This document shows, piece by piece, positions 7,902-14,565 of a stretch of 17,478 nt of DNA. Source of the DNA: Crenarchaeota archaeon SCGC AAA471-B05 (lineage in GTDB: Archaea > Thermoproteota > Thermoprotei > Gearchaeales > Gearchaeaceae); the NCBI GenBank assembly GCA_000380705.1, contig AQYM01000011.1, positions 1 through 17,478 of the forward strand, in the 5' to 3' direction. Positions within the stretch are counted from its first letter, which is position 1, and each line of letters begins with the position of its first letter. Under the pieces are notes generated by a model. It did no database searches, was not told the DNA's origin, and saw only the letters and a program-made list of their open reading frames with translations. A program made the translations under genes and the position numbers.

Positions 7902-9011
7902 ATGCATGTTCTATTTTTAAGTAGATTTCCGCCCGAAATAGATGGTGTAGGCGATTATACTTTTGAATTAGTACAATACATTAAAGTTCTTTGCAAAGTT
8001 TCAGTTTTATCTATAGGTAAAGGACAAGTAGATGAAATAAATGGAATAAAAATTTTTAGATTTATAAATGAAAACAAAAAATCGCATTATACTGATATAG
8101 TTTCTTTAATTAAAATTATCGATCCTGATATTGTTCATTTTCAATCAGCTACTTTTACTTTTAAAATCCCCTTTCTATTTTTTCCTTTGTTTATAAATAA
8201 ACCCTTAATTATAACTTCACATGATGCACCGTCTTTAAGACAAATACATTATTTCCCTTTTTTTAATTATATATACAAAAAATCAAGAAAAATAATAACA
8301 TTATCTAAGTCTATAGCAGAAATAATAAAAAAGTATCACTTCATTGAGGATTCAAAAATAATATTAATGCATCATGGTGCTGATGTAATAAAGTTTAATC
8401 CAAACGTTTCTAAAAAAGATTTCTTGGAAAAGTATGGTTTAGATTCTAATTATTTCATAATAATGAGCTTTGGCTTTATAGGTAAAGGAAAGGGACATCA
8501 TGTTTTAATTCATGCTTATTCAAAAGTAGCAGATAAAATGCCAGATACAAAGTTGATAATTGCTGGAATGGTAAAGGAAAAGGAAAACATAATGTATTAT
8601 AATTACTTAAAATATTTGGTTAAAAAATACGGATTGGAAACCAGAGTAATATTTACAGGATACGTTCCCAGTGAAATTCTTCCTTCTTGTATAGCTTCAG
8701 CAGATATATTCGTTTTACCTTATCTTGGAGGTTTACATAAAAGTGGACCACTTCATAGAGCATTGGCTTGTGGAAGAGCTATAATAGCCAGTAATATTCC
8801 TTCTTTTAGAGAAGTAATAAAAAATTATATAAATGGAATTTTGGTTGAACCGAATAATGTAAAAGACTTAGCTAATTCGTTATTAAATTTATATAAAGAT
8901 GAAAAATTAAGGGAAAAAATTTCAAAAGAAGCAAGGAAATTTGCAGAAGAACATCTTGATTGGAGAAAAATAGCTAATGAGACATATAAAATATACAAAA
9001 ATTTAGATTAG
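7902..9011 (+). CDS. Glycosyltransferase family 4, variant donor motif
   Basis: A 369-residue GT-B glycosyltransferase of family 4. The start FLSRFPPEIDGVGDYTFEL (about 5-23) is the glycine-rich N-terminal loop with the G-GDYT signature common in this group. HHGADVIKFNP (157-167) marks the interdomain hinge, and IMSFGFIGKGKGHHVLI (187-203), LIIAGM and VIFTGYV lead into the donor site. There the usual E-x7-E block is replaced by HKSGPLHRALACGRAII (279-295): by hand alignment both glutamates are absent. Similar SG-containing variants exist among GT4 enzymes, so the protein is probably active, but its donor or mechanism may differ from the gene at 4026. It appears to be its own transcription unit, with a promoter upstream and remnants downstream. 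Confidence 0.87.
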   Translation: MHVLFLSRFPPEIDGVGDYTFELVQYIKVLCKVSVLSIGKGQVDEINGIKIFRFINENKKSHYTDIVSLIKIIDPDIVHFQSATFTFKIPFLFFPLFINKPLIITSHDAPSLRQIHYFPFFNYIYKKSRKIITLSKSIAEIIKKYHFIEDSKIILMHHGADVIKFNPNVSKKDFLEKYGLDSNYFIIMSFGFIGKGKGHHVLIHAYSKVADKMPDTKLIIAGMVKEKENIMYYNYLKYLVKKYGLETRVIFTGYVPSEILPSCIASADIFVLPYLGGLHKSGPLHRALACGRAIIASNIPSFREVIKNYINGILVEPNNVKDLANSLLNLYKDEKLREKISKEARKFAEEHLDWRKIANETYKIYKNLD

Positions 9012-9029
9012 TTTGTTTTATTAATTTTG

Positions 9030-9205
9030 ACTCACGTCCTAAAGACAGGTTCCCGCGTAGATTAACGATTACACCTCTAATTTGAGGGATAGTCAAGAGA
9101 CTAAAAGAAACCCATTTAAAGTTTATAGCAATCTTCATTGAAATTCTGATAGTTTTTAAAAATATTATAGTTAAATTTTTCATCCCAGCCCTAAAAGAGC
9201 TGGAC
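9030..9205. mobile_element. Possible IS200/IS605-type scar (two end-like hairpins)
   Basis: Two short sequences resemble the subterminal hairpins of IS200/IS605-family elements. One is ACGTCCTAAAGACAGGT at 9034-9050, a decayed palindrome followed by TTCCCGCG. The other is CCAGCCCTAAAAGAGCTGG at 9185-9203, an 8-bp stem with one mismatch and an AAA loop, followed by ACTTTC. No transposase reading frame lies between them, so this would be a deletion derivative or a palindrome-associated miniature element. The call rests on resemblance alone. From 9206 to 9364 I see nothing beyond a small TGTAC/GTACA hairpin near 9259. Confidence 0.35.
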
Positions 9206-9364
9206 TTTCAATCTTTGTAAGCTAAAAAAATATCCAAAATAAATCTGTTTTCTTCATCTGTACTAAAGTACAAGATTTTCGATTTTTTGTTATTCGTTAC
9301 TAAAAAAAGAGGTGATTTTCAACAAGCGATAAGTACGTTAAAGAATTCAAAATAATTTTATTTT

Positions 9365-9856
9365 TACTTTACCGCTTTGGTTAATAACAGGTTATTTTAT
9401 AGCAGCATAAGGATATTCGAAGATTTATTTTAACTTATTATTAATTTATGTTATACTCACAACAGTAGTAAAATATTACTTTAATACCTATGTTTTCAAT
9501 TATAAGAGCATTAATTGATGTCTTATTGGTAGATGACCATCTTATTTTTAGCATTGAAGTTTATTAAAGATGCCTTTGATTTAAAAATAAACTTCAACGA
9601 AATATTCAAAATAATCGTTGTATCTTTAGCATTAATTTTATCTTCATATGGCTAATAATAGGAAAATTTATTTCTGGAAGATTGCTCTATTATTTAACAT
9701 TCTTTGTTGGTATACATCGTTATTTTTATGTAATTTTAACCAAAAATGCAAATCTTTAAAGATACAGGAATAAATTTTATAGAGGAAGTTTTAAAGCAAA
9801 TTCCTTTCGTAGGAAATTTCATTGGGTTTGTGTTCAATATTTATAAAAAAATATAA
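9365..9856 (+). pseudogene. C-terminal remnant of a second Wzx-like flippase
   Basis: Stop- and frameshift-riddled DNA that aligns by eye with the C-terminal third of the intact flippase at 5448-7010. In order, it shows GYSK (compare GYTK), LIPMFSI (LIPLFSI), a broken counterpart of ALIAGWPSYI, LKFIKDAFDLKINFNEIFKI (LRFVRKQLNVEIKFNEVIKI), and IFKDTGINFIEEVLKQIP...NIYKKI ending at TAA 9854-9856. Over the last 34 residues I count 22 identities by hand. The divergence means it is an old paralogue or a replaced gene, not a recent duplication. The N-terminal two thirds are gone, with the transposon-like scar sitting where they might have been. Confidence 0.75.
9841..9856 (+). promoter_or_regulatory. 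TATA box for the sugar-biosynthesis operon
   Basis: TTATAAAAAAATATAA is centred about 28-29 bases before the ATG at 9877, giving a predicted start of transcription within 2 bases of the initiation codon (leaderless). The box overlaps the last codons of the flippase remnant, so the operon promoter is built from dead coding sequence. Confidence 0.5.
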
Positions 9857-9876
9857 TTTGAATGATAAATTAAATT

Positions 9877-10896
9877 ATGAAAGCTGCATTTTTAACTGAA
9901 ATTAACAAACCTTTAATTGTTAAAGATACAGATATTCCTAAGCCGGGTCCTTATGAAGTAATAATCGAACAAGAATATACAGGAATATGTTACAGAGATA
10001 TTTTAACTTATGAAGGATATTTTCCAAGAGTTAAATTACCAATAATACCAGGACATGAAATAGCTGGTAAGATAATTGAACTTGGTGAAAATGTTCAAGG
10101 ATTTAAGGTAGGTGATAGGGTAGCTTCTTTGATTTATATTCCCTGTGGTCAATGCAAGAATTGTAAATTAGGATTGGAAAATTTATGCAGAAATAAACTT
10201 ACATATGGGGAAGATGTAAACGGAGGGTATGCTAAATATGTAAAAGTTCACGTTAATAGTTTAGTTAAGATACCTAGAAAGGCTAGTATAGAAAATGCTG
10301 TCATAGCTGCATGTCTAACTGGAATGCTTATACATGCATTAAAATATAGGGCAAAAATTAGAAAAGATGATTGGATATTGGTAACAGGAGCAGGAGGTGG
10401 TGTGGGGATCCACGCTATACAAATAGCAAAGGCTTTAGAAACTAAAGTTATAGCGGTAACAAGCTCTGAATGGAAAGTAAATAAAATAAAAGAAGTAGGT
10501 GCTGATCATATAATAGTAGCAAAAGATGGATTTGTTGAAGAAGTAAAGAAAATAACTGATAACGAAGGTGTAGATGTAGTAATAGAATCTGTAGGTCAAC
10601 CTACTTTTGAGCAAAGCTTCAGAAGTGTTAAATGGGGAGGAAAAGTAATAGCTATAGGGAACGTAAAAGTCCAACCTGTCCAAGTTAATTTAGGTCTTTT
10701 AATATTAAGGGAAGTTGCAATATTAGGTAGCTTAAGTTCAAGGAAAAGAGAAGTAAGAGAAGCTTTAAGATTAGCATCTAAGGGTAAAATAAAGCCAATT
10801 ATTGATTCTATAATAAATTTAGAAGAGGTAAATGAAGCATATACAAAGTTAAAAAATAAAGGAGCTATAGGAAGAATATTCATCAAATTAACCTGA
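9877..10896 (+). CDS. Zinc-dependent alcohol dehydrogenase (MDR family)
   Basis: A 339-residue medium-chain dehydrogenase/reductase. Catalytic zinc ligands are visible as C38 (GICYRD) and H60-E61 (GHEIAG). The structural zinc lobe has C90, C93, C96 and C104 (CGQCKNCKLGLENLC). VTGAGGGVGIHAIQIAKAL, around residues 169-187, is the NAD(P)-binding Rossmann motif. The overall pattern resembles the acryloyl-CoA reductase/alcohol dehydrogenase group known from Sulfolobales. Here it is the first gene of a sugar-modifying operon and its stop codon overlaps the next ATG (TGATG). A role oxidising or reducing a sugar or cyclitol intermediate is therefore more likely than carbon fixation, but this is inference. 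The start is fixed by a well-placed TATA box. Confidence 0.9.
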   Translation: MKAAFLTEINKPLIVKDTDIPKPGPYEVIIEQEYTGICYRDILTYEGYFPRVKLPIIPGHEIAGKIIELGENVQGFKVGDRVASLIYIPCGQCKNCKLGLENLCRNKLTYGEDVNGGYAKYVKVHVNSLVKIPRKASIENAVIAACLTGMLIHALKYRAKIRKDDWILVTGAGGGVGIHAIQIAKALETKVIAVTSSEWKVNKIKEVGADHIIVAKDGFVEEVKKITDNEGVDVVIESVGQPTFEQSFRSVKWGGKVIAIGNVKVQPVQVNLGLLILREVAILGSLSSRKREVREALRLASKGKIKPIIDSIINLEEVNEAYTKLKNKGAIGRIFIKLT

Positions 10897-11957
10897 TGAA
10901 AAGAATATTAGTATTGGGTGCAGGAGGTTCTGCAGGAATAAATTTTATAAAATCGCTTAGAATTGTACCAGAAAAATTTTATATTGTAGCTACAGATATC
11001 AATAAATACCATTTGGAACTAGTTAATGCTGATAAGACATATTTAGTAGAAAGAGCTACAAGTCCAAATTATATAAACATAATTAACAAAATAATAGAAA
11101 AGGAAAATATAGATTTTGTTCATGCTCAACCTGATATTGAAGTCTTTGTTTTATCTAAAAATAGAGATAAAATTAAAGCTAGAACTTTTTTACCAAAGCA
11201 TGAAACTATAGAAATATGCCAAGATAAACTTAAAACAAATAAGTTGCTTGAAAAAAAGGGAATACCTGTAGCAAAAACTTATGCGATAAATAAAAAAGAT
11301 GATATTAAAAAATATTACGAAGAATTAAAGGATAGGGAAGGTAAGGTTTGGGTTAGAGCTATAAAAGGTGCGGGATCAAAGGCTTCTTTACCAGCATATA
11401 ATCCATTTCAAATAGAAGCTTGGATAGATTATTGGAAATGTAAAGAAGGACTTGATTTAAAAGATTTTATGATTTGCGAATTCCTACCAGGTGAAGAATA
11501 TGCTTTCCAAAGTTTATGGAAAAACGGAGAACTTATAGTTTCACAGGCAAGGAAAAGATTGGAATACCTTTTTGGAAATATAACACCCAGTGGACAAACA
11601 TCTACTCCTTCAGTAGCTGTTACAGTTAACAATGATGAAGTTAATAAAATAGCAACTGAAGCAATAAAAGCTATAGATGAAAATCCAAACGGGATTTTTT
11701 GTGTTGATATGAAATGCAACAAGGAGGGAATTCCATGTATAACAGAAATAAATGCAGGAAGATTTTTTACAACAAATGATTTTTATTCCTATTTAGGTTG
11801 CAATATGCCTTGGATTTATATTAAACTTGCATTCAATGAAAAGTTGCCTCCGGTTAAAAAATATAATGCTGTAGAAGAAGGCTATTACTGGATAAGATTG
11901 CCTGATGCGGGTCCTGTATTAGTAAAAGAAGGAGAATTTAAAAGCATAAAACTATAA
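10896..11957 (+). CDS. ATP-grasp ligase (carbamoyl-phosphate-synthase-like)
   Basis: A 353-residue ATP-grasp enzyme. Residues 1-110 form the pre-ATP-grasp Rossmann-like domain, with VLGAGGSAG (6-14) and TDIN. The ATP-binding lid follows: VWVRAIKGAGSKAS (151-164), then ICEFLPGEEYAFQSLW (193-208) with the adenine-hinge and glutamate positions. D271 in CVDMKC and E284/N286 in TEINAGRF are the magnesium ligands. The closest general fold is the CarB/biotin-carboxylase class, which activates a carboxylate as acyl phosphate for attack by an amine or other nucleophile. Its ATG overlaps the previous stop by one base and the aminotransferase gene starts 6 bases later. It may therefore form an amide on a uronic-acid carboxylate or attach an amino acid to an amino sugar (inference). 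Confidence 0.87.
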   Translation: MKRILVLGAGGSAGINFIKSLRIVPEKFYIVATDINKYHLELVNADKTYLVERATSPNYINIINKIIEKENIDFVHAQPDIEVFVLSKNRDKIKARTFLPKHETIEICQDKLKTNKLLEKKGIPVAKTYAINKKDDIKKYYEELKDREGKVWVRAIKGAGSKASLPAYNPFQIEAWIDYWKCKEGLDLKDFMICEFLPGEEYAFQSLWKNGELIVSQARKRLEYLFGNITPSGQTSTPSVAVTVNNDEVNKIATEAIKAIDENPNGIFCVDMKCNKEGIPCITEINAGRFFTTNDFYSYLGCNMPWIYIKLAFNEKLPPVKKYNAVEEGYYWIRLPDAGPVLVKEGEFKSIKL

Positions 11958-11963
11958 TTTTTT

Positions 11964-13064
11964 ATGGAAAAATTCAAGATATCCTTTTTAGATTTAAGAT
12001 CCGAATATCTTTTTTTAAAAAAAGAAATAGATAGAAATTTAGAGGAAGTATTATTAAGTGGTCGTTTTATATTGGGTCCGAATGTTGAAGCTTTTGAAAA
12101 AGAATTCGCTAATTATATAGGCTGCAAATATGCCATAGGAGTTGCTTCTGGAACTGATGCTTTAGTATTAGCTTTACATTGTTTAAATTTACCTAAAGGA
12201 AGTGAAGTTATATTACAATCATTTACCTTTATAGCTGTAGCTGATAGTGTTGTTAGAAATGGTCTTAAGCCAGTATTTTGTGATATAAATCAGCGAAGTT
12301 ACAATTTAGAAGTGAGTAAAATTAAAGAATGTATAAACGAAAAAACCAAGGCAATCATAGTTAATCATATGTATGGCCTTCCGGCAGAAGTTGAAGAGAT
12401 AATTGAGATTGCAGAAAATAAAGGACTATGGGTTATAGAAGATTGTAGCCATGCTCACGGAGCCTTATATAAAAATAAAAAAGTGGGAAATTTCGGACAT
12501 ATAGCATGCTTTAGCCTTTATCCTGCAAAAATATTAGGTGCTTATGGAGATGGTGGAATAATTACAACGAACATAGAGGAATTTAATGAAAGATTAAGAA
12601 TGCTAAGGAATTATGGCCAAAAAATTAAATATTATCATGAAATTATAGGCTACAATAGTAGATTAGACGAAATACAAGCAGCTATATTAAGAATAAAACT
12701 AAGATATTTGGATTATTTCATTAAAAAAAGGAGGGAAATAGCCAAAATTTACCGTGAGGAGTTAACAGAAGAAGTGACTTTTCAAGAAGAACCTCCCCAT
12801 GTTACTCATGCTTACGGTTATTTTGTTATAGCTAATAAAAGAAGAGATGAATTACAGATTTATCTAAATAAAAAAGGTATTGAAACAATAATTCACTATC
12901 CTTTGCCAATCCATTTACAAAAATCTTACAAAGATTTTTCCTCGGTTTACTTACCTAATACTGAAGAAGCCTGTAAAACTGTGTTATCTTTGCCGATGCA
13001 TCCATTTCTTAAAGAAGAAGAAGTTGATTATATAATAAAAAGTGTTAACGAATTTTTTAAATAA
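11964..13064 (+). CDS. DegT/DnrJ/EryC1 sugar aminotransferase (PLP)
   Basis: A 366-residue fold-type I PLP enzyme of the DegT/DnrJ/EryC1/StrS family. Landmarks in order: FLDLRSEY (8-15), ILGPNVEAFEKEFANYIG, the phosphate-binding SGTDALVLAL (62-71), EDCSHAHG (159-166, with D160 pairing with the pyridine nitrogen), the Schiff-base lysine K189 in SLYPAKILGAYGDGG, and GYNSRLDEIQAAIL, which contributes to the substrate site. This family transaminates keto-sugars of nucleotide sugars, or keto-cyclitols. The next gene, overlapping by one base, is a Gfo/Idh dehydrogenase. That pairing is the hallmark of C3 oxidation followed by C3 amination, as in the WbpB/WbpE route. Length and motifs are complete, so it should be active. 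Confidence 0.92.
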   Translation: MEKFKISFLDLRSEYLFLKKEIDRNLEEVLLSGRFILGPNVEAFEKEFANYIGCKYAIGVASGTDALVLALHCLNLPKGSEVILQSFTFIAVADSVVRNGLKPVFCDINQRSYNLEVSKIKECINEKTKAIIVNHMYGLPAEVEEIIEIAENKGLWVIEDCSHAHGALYKNKKVGNFGHIACFSLYPAKILGAYGDGGIITTNIEEFNERLRMLRNYGQKIKYYHEIIGYNSRLDEIQAAILRIKLRYLDYFIKKRREIAKIYREELTEEVTFQEEPPHVTHAYGYFVIANKRRDELQIYLNKKGIETIIHYPLPIHLQKSYKDFSSVYLPNTEEACKTVLSLPMHPFLKEEEVDYIIKSVNEFFK

Positions 13065-14044
13065 TGAAAGAAATAAGAATAGGTTTAATAGGTTTTGGGG
13101 TAATGGGAAGGAACTATGCAAGAGTGCTAAGAAAAATAAGTAATGAAAATTTATGTTATTTTTCTTCCATTTCAGATTTAAATCCAGATTTGAAGAGAGA
13201 AGCTGAAAAGTACGCTAGATTTTATCAAGATTACAGGAAGATGATCGAAGAAGAGAAGCTTAATAGTGTATGTATAGTTACTCCTGCACATGAAAGTGTA
13301 AAAGTAGCCAAACAATGTATCGAAATGGGTATAAATAACATTTTAATCGAAAAACCAATAGTACCATTGGCTTATTTAAGAGAAGGATATGAATTATTAA
13401 AAATTTCCAAAGAAAGAAATGTACGTATAATGTCAGCTGATATTATTTGTTTCGACCCTGCTACAATTACTTTAAAGAAAAACATTAACAAACTAGGGAA
13501 AGTAAACGCAATACTAACTATAAGATTTGGTAAGTATCCTTATAGATTTACAGAAGTTGGTGTGAACGAAGATTTACTTGTCCATGACTTCACTTTTGCT
13601 AGATATTTACTCGATTGGGAAAAATTTTACGTTAAAAATGTTATAAAGAATGCCTTTTTTAGAGAAAAACAAATAGATTTTGTTTCGGTTGAAGCTGTAT
13701 CACAAAGTAATGTTAGATTGATAGCTTCTGCTACATGGTTAAGTGAAGAAAAAATAAGATTAGCTATAGTAATTGGTGAAGAAAAAATAGCACAAATAAA
13801 TTTCTTAGACGAAAAGAAAAACTTACGACTTTTGCCTAAAGAAATAATAAAGCAAATTGATTTAAAAGTTATTAAACAAATTGAAGGAAAAGAAATAGGT
13901 GAAACTGTACCTTTAGAAAAATTTGAACCTTTAGAAAAGGAAATAAAATATTTCTTGGAAACTATACGGAAAAATGAAACCCCTATTACGAGTTTAGAAA
14001 GAGCTTTAGAAACTTTAGAAACCCTCTACGTTACTGCATTATGA
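13064..14044 (+). CDS. Gfo/Idh/MocA-family sugar dehydrogenase
   Basis: A 326-residue NAD(P)-dependent oxidoreductase. GLIGFGVMGRN (7-17) is the dinucleotide-binding turn, CIVTPAHES closes the Rossmann fold, and IEKPI (95-99) carries the family EKP motif with K97 near the active site. DLLVHDF (170-176) supplies the conserved D-x3-HD catalytic cluster. Such enzymes oxidise a ring hydroxyl, for example C3 of UDP-GlcNAc or UDP-GlcNAcA. The adjoining aminotransferase would then aminate the ketone. Start and stop both overlap neighbours (TAATG at the front, a 4-base ATGA at the back), so it is translationally coupled. UDP-sugar 3-dehydrogenase is my favoured role; inositol-type substrates are the main alternative. 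Confidence 0.9.
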   Translation: MKEIRIGLIGFGVMGRNYARVLRKISNENLCYFSSISDLNPDLKREAEKYARFYQDYRKMIEEEKLNSVCIVTPAHESVKVAKQCIEMGINNILIEKPIVPLAYLREGYELLKISKERNVRIMSADIICFDPATITLKKNINKLGKVNAILTIRFGKYPYRFTEVGVNEDLLVHDFTFARYLLDWEKFYVKNVIKNAFFREKQIDFVSVEAVSQSNVRLIASATWLSEEKIRLAIVIGEEKIAQINFLDEKKNLRLLPKEIIKQIDLKVIKQIEGKEIGETVPLEKFEPLEKEIKYFLETIRKNETPITSLERALETLETLYVTAL

Positions 14045-14379
14045 TAGAGAAAATAACCTTATCCATTCTTATTTTAACATTACCAGGTATAATATTTTCT
14101 TTATTATTATTTAATAAAAAAGAAGTAACAGCATTAGAGTTTTATTCCATAAGCCAAGCTTTTAGTATTGGAGCTTTGGCATTTATTACAACAGTTTTAC
14201 TATTGCTAAATATATTAATTAATATTTATATAATTTATATTTTAATATCAATTTTTATAGCAATTATCTTTATATTTAAATATATTTTAAAAATTAAAGT
14301 TAAATTAATATTCGGGAAATATGAATTTTTAGCTTTAATCTTTTTAGCAATACCTATTATTTATTATATCTTTAGGTAA
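14041..14379 (+). pseudogene. N-terminal fragment of membrane glycosyltransferase, cut at inverted repeat
   Basis: The ATG overlaps the previous stop by 4 bases, so this is a genuine operon start. It encodes three or four membrane helices (ILILTLPGIIFSLLLF, then an isoleucine-rich stretch), reaches residue 110, and ends after two foreign codons. From codon 80 to position 14372 it is identical to the reverse complement of the window end. There the same protein continues uninterrupted on the minus strand (15940-17478). Joined, the two give a 591-residue protein. The 112-residue product is thus a rearranged 5' fragment, not a natural small membrane protein, unless the arrangement is real in the cell. 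Confidence 0.8.
14278..14372 (+). repeat. Left arm of perfect inverted repeat (at least 95 bp)
   Basis: Base for base the reverse complement of 17384-17478 (paired coordinates sum to 31756). The match ends sharply: after ATATCTT this arm continues TAGG while the other continues ATAC. Both arms are coding sequence for the same membrane-protein segment (KYILKIKVKLIFGKY onward), so the repeat is a duplicated gene piece rather than a transposon end. Confidence 0.93.
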
Positions 14380-14535
14380 ATAGGGCTCGATTACTATTTT
14401 CTCTTCGTCTTCTAATTTATCCAACGCTTTAATTATCTCATTTTGATCCTTATTAGAAAAGTGATTAATTAGTTCATTAAAGGTAATTTTCCTCTTCTTT
14501 TCGATGATCTTAATTAATTCTTTTTCTAAATCCAT
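14344..14535 (-). CDS. Small winged-helix-like protein, C-terminus replaced by repeat sequence
   Basis: A 63-codon frame beginning MDLEKELIKIIEKKRKITFN, with a strongly charged helix-turn-helix-like pattern. Helix 1 is about residues 1-13, then ITFNELINHF and NEIIKALDKLEDEEKIVIEP, resembling a winged helix with the first wing strand. Such proteins usually bind DNA and might regulate the glycan operon, but no family is securely recognised. Residues 1-54 are native; from codon 55 the DNA is the inverted-repeat arm, giving the foreign tail DIINNRYC. The original protein was probably longer. It lies 23 bases after the UDP-sugar dehydrogenase stop and has a TATA box exactly spaced for a leaderless transcript, which supports the ATG at 14535. 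Confidence 0.6.
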   Translation of the reverse strand: MDLEKELIKIIEKKRKITFNELINHFSNKDQNEIIKALDKLEDEEKIVIEPYLPKDIINNRYC

Positions 14536-14557
14536 AGAATAACTTTTTATTTATTTA

Positions 14558-14565
14558 TTTAAAAA
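14558..14565 (-). promoter_or_regulatory. TATA box for the small winged-helix-like gene
   Basis: On the minus strand this reads TTTTTAAA, centred 26-27 bases before the ATG whose first base is 14535. The predicted transcription start falls on the A of the start codon, a textbook leaderless archaeal arrangement. The box overlaps the last codons of the upstream dehydrogenase gene. Confidence 0.5.

Noticed and set aside
8974..9183. 69-codon minus-strand frame after the GT4 gene
   Set aside because: Overlaps the GT4 3' end and the hairpin-bearing scar; no protein-like pattern.
10435..10886. Minus-strand tyrosine/phenylalanine-rich frames in the alcohol dehydrogenase
   Set aside because: Antisense artefacts of AT-rich codons opposite a complete MDR enzyme.
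11429..11722. Minus-strand frame inside the ATP-grasp gene
   Set aside because: Opposite conserved ATP-grasp motifs; shadow.
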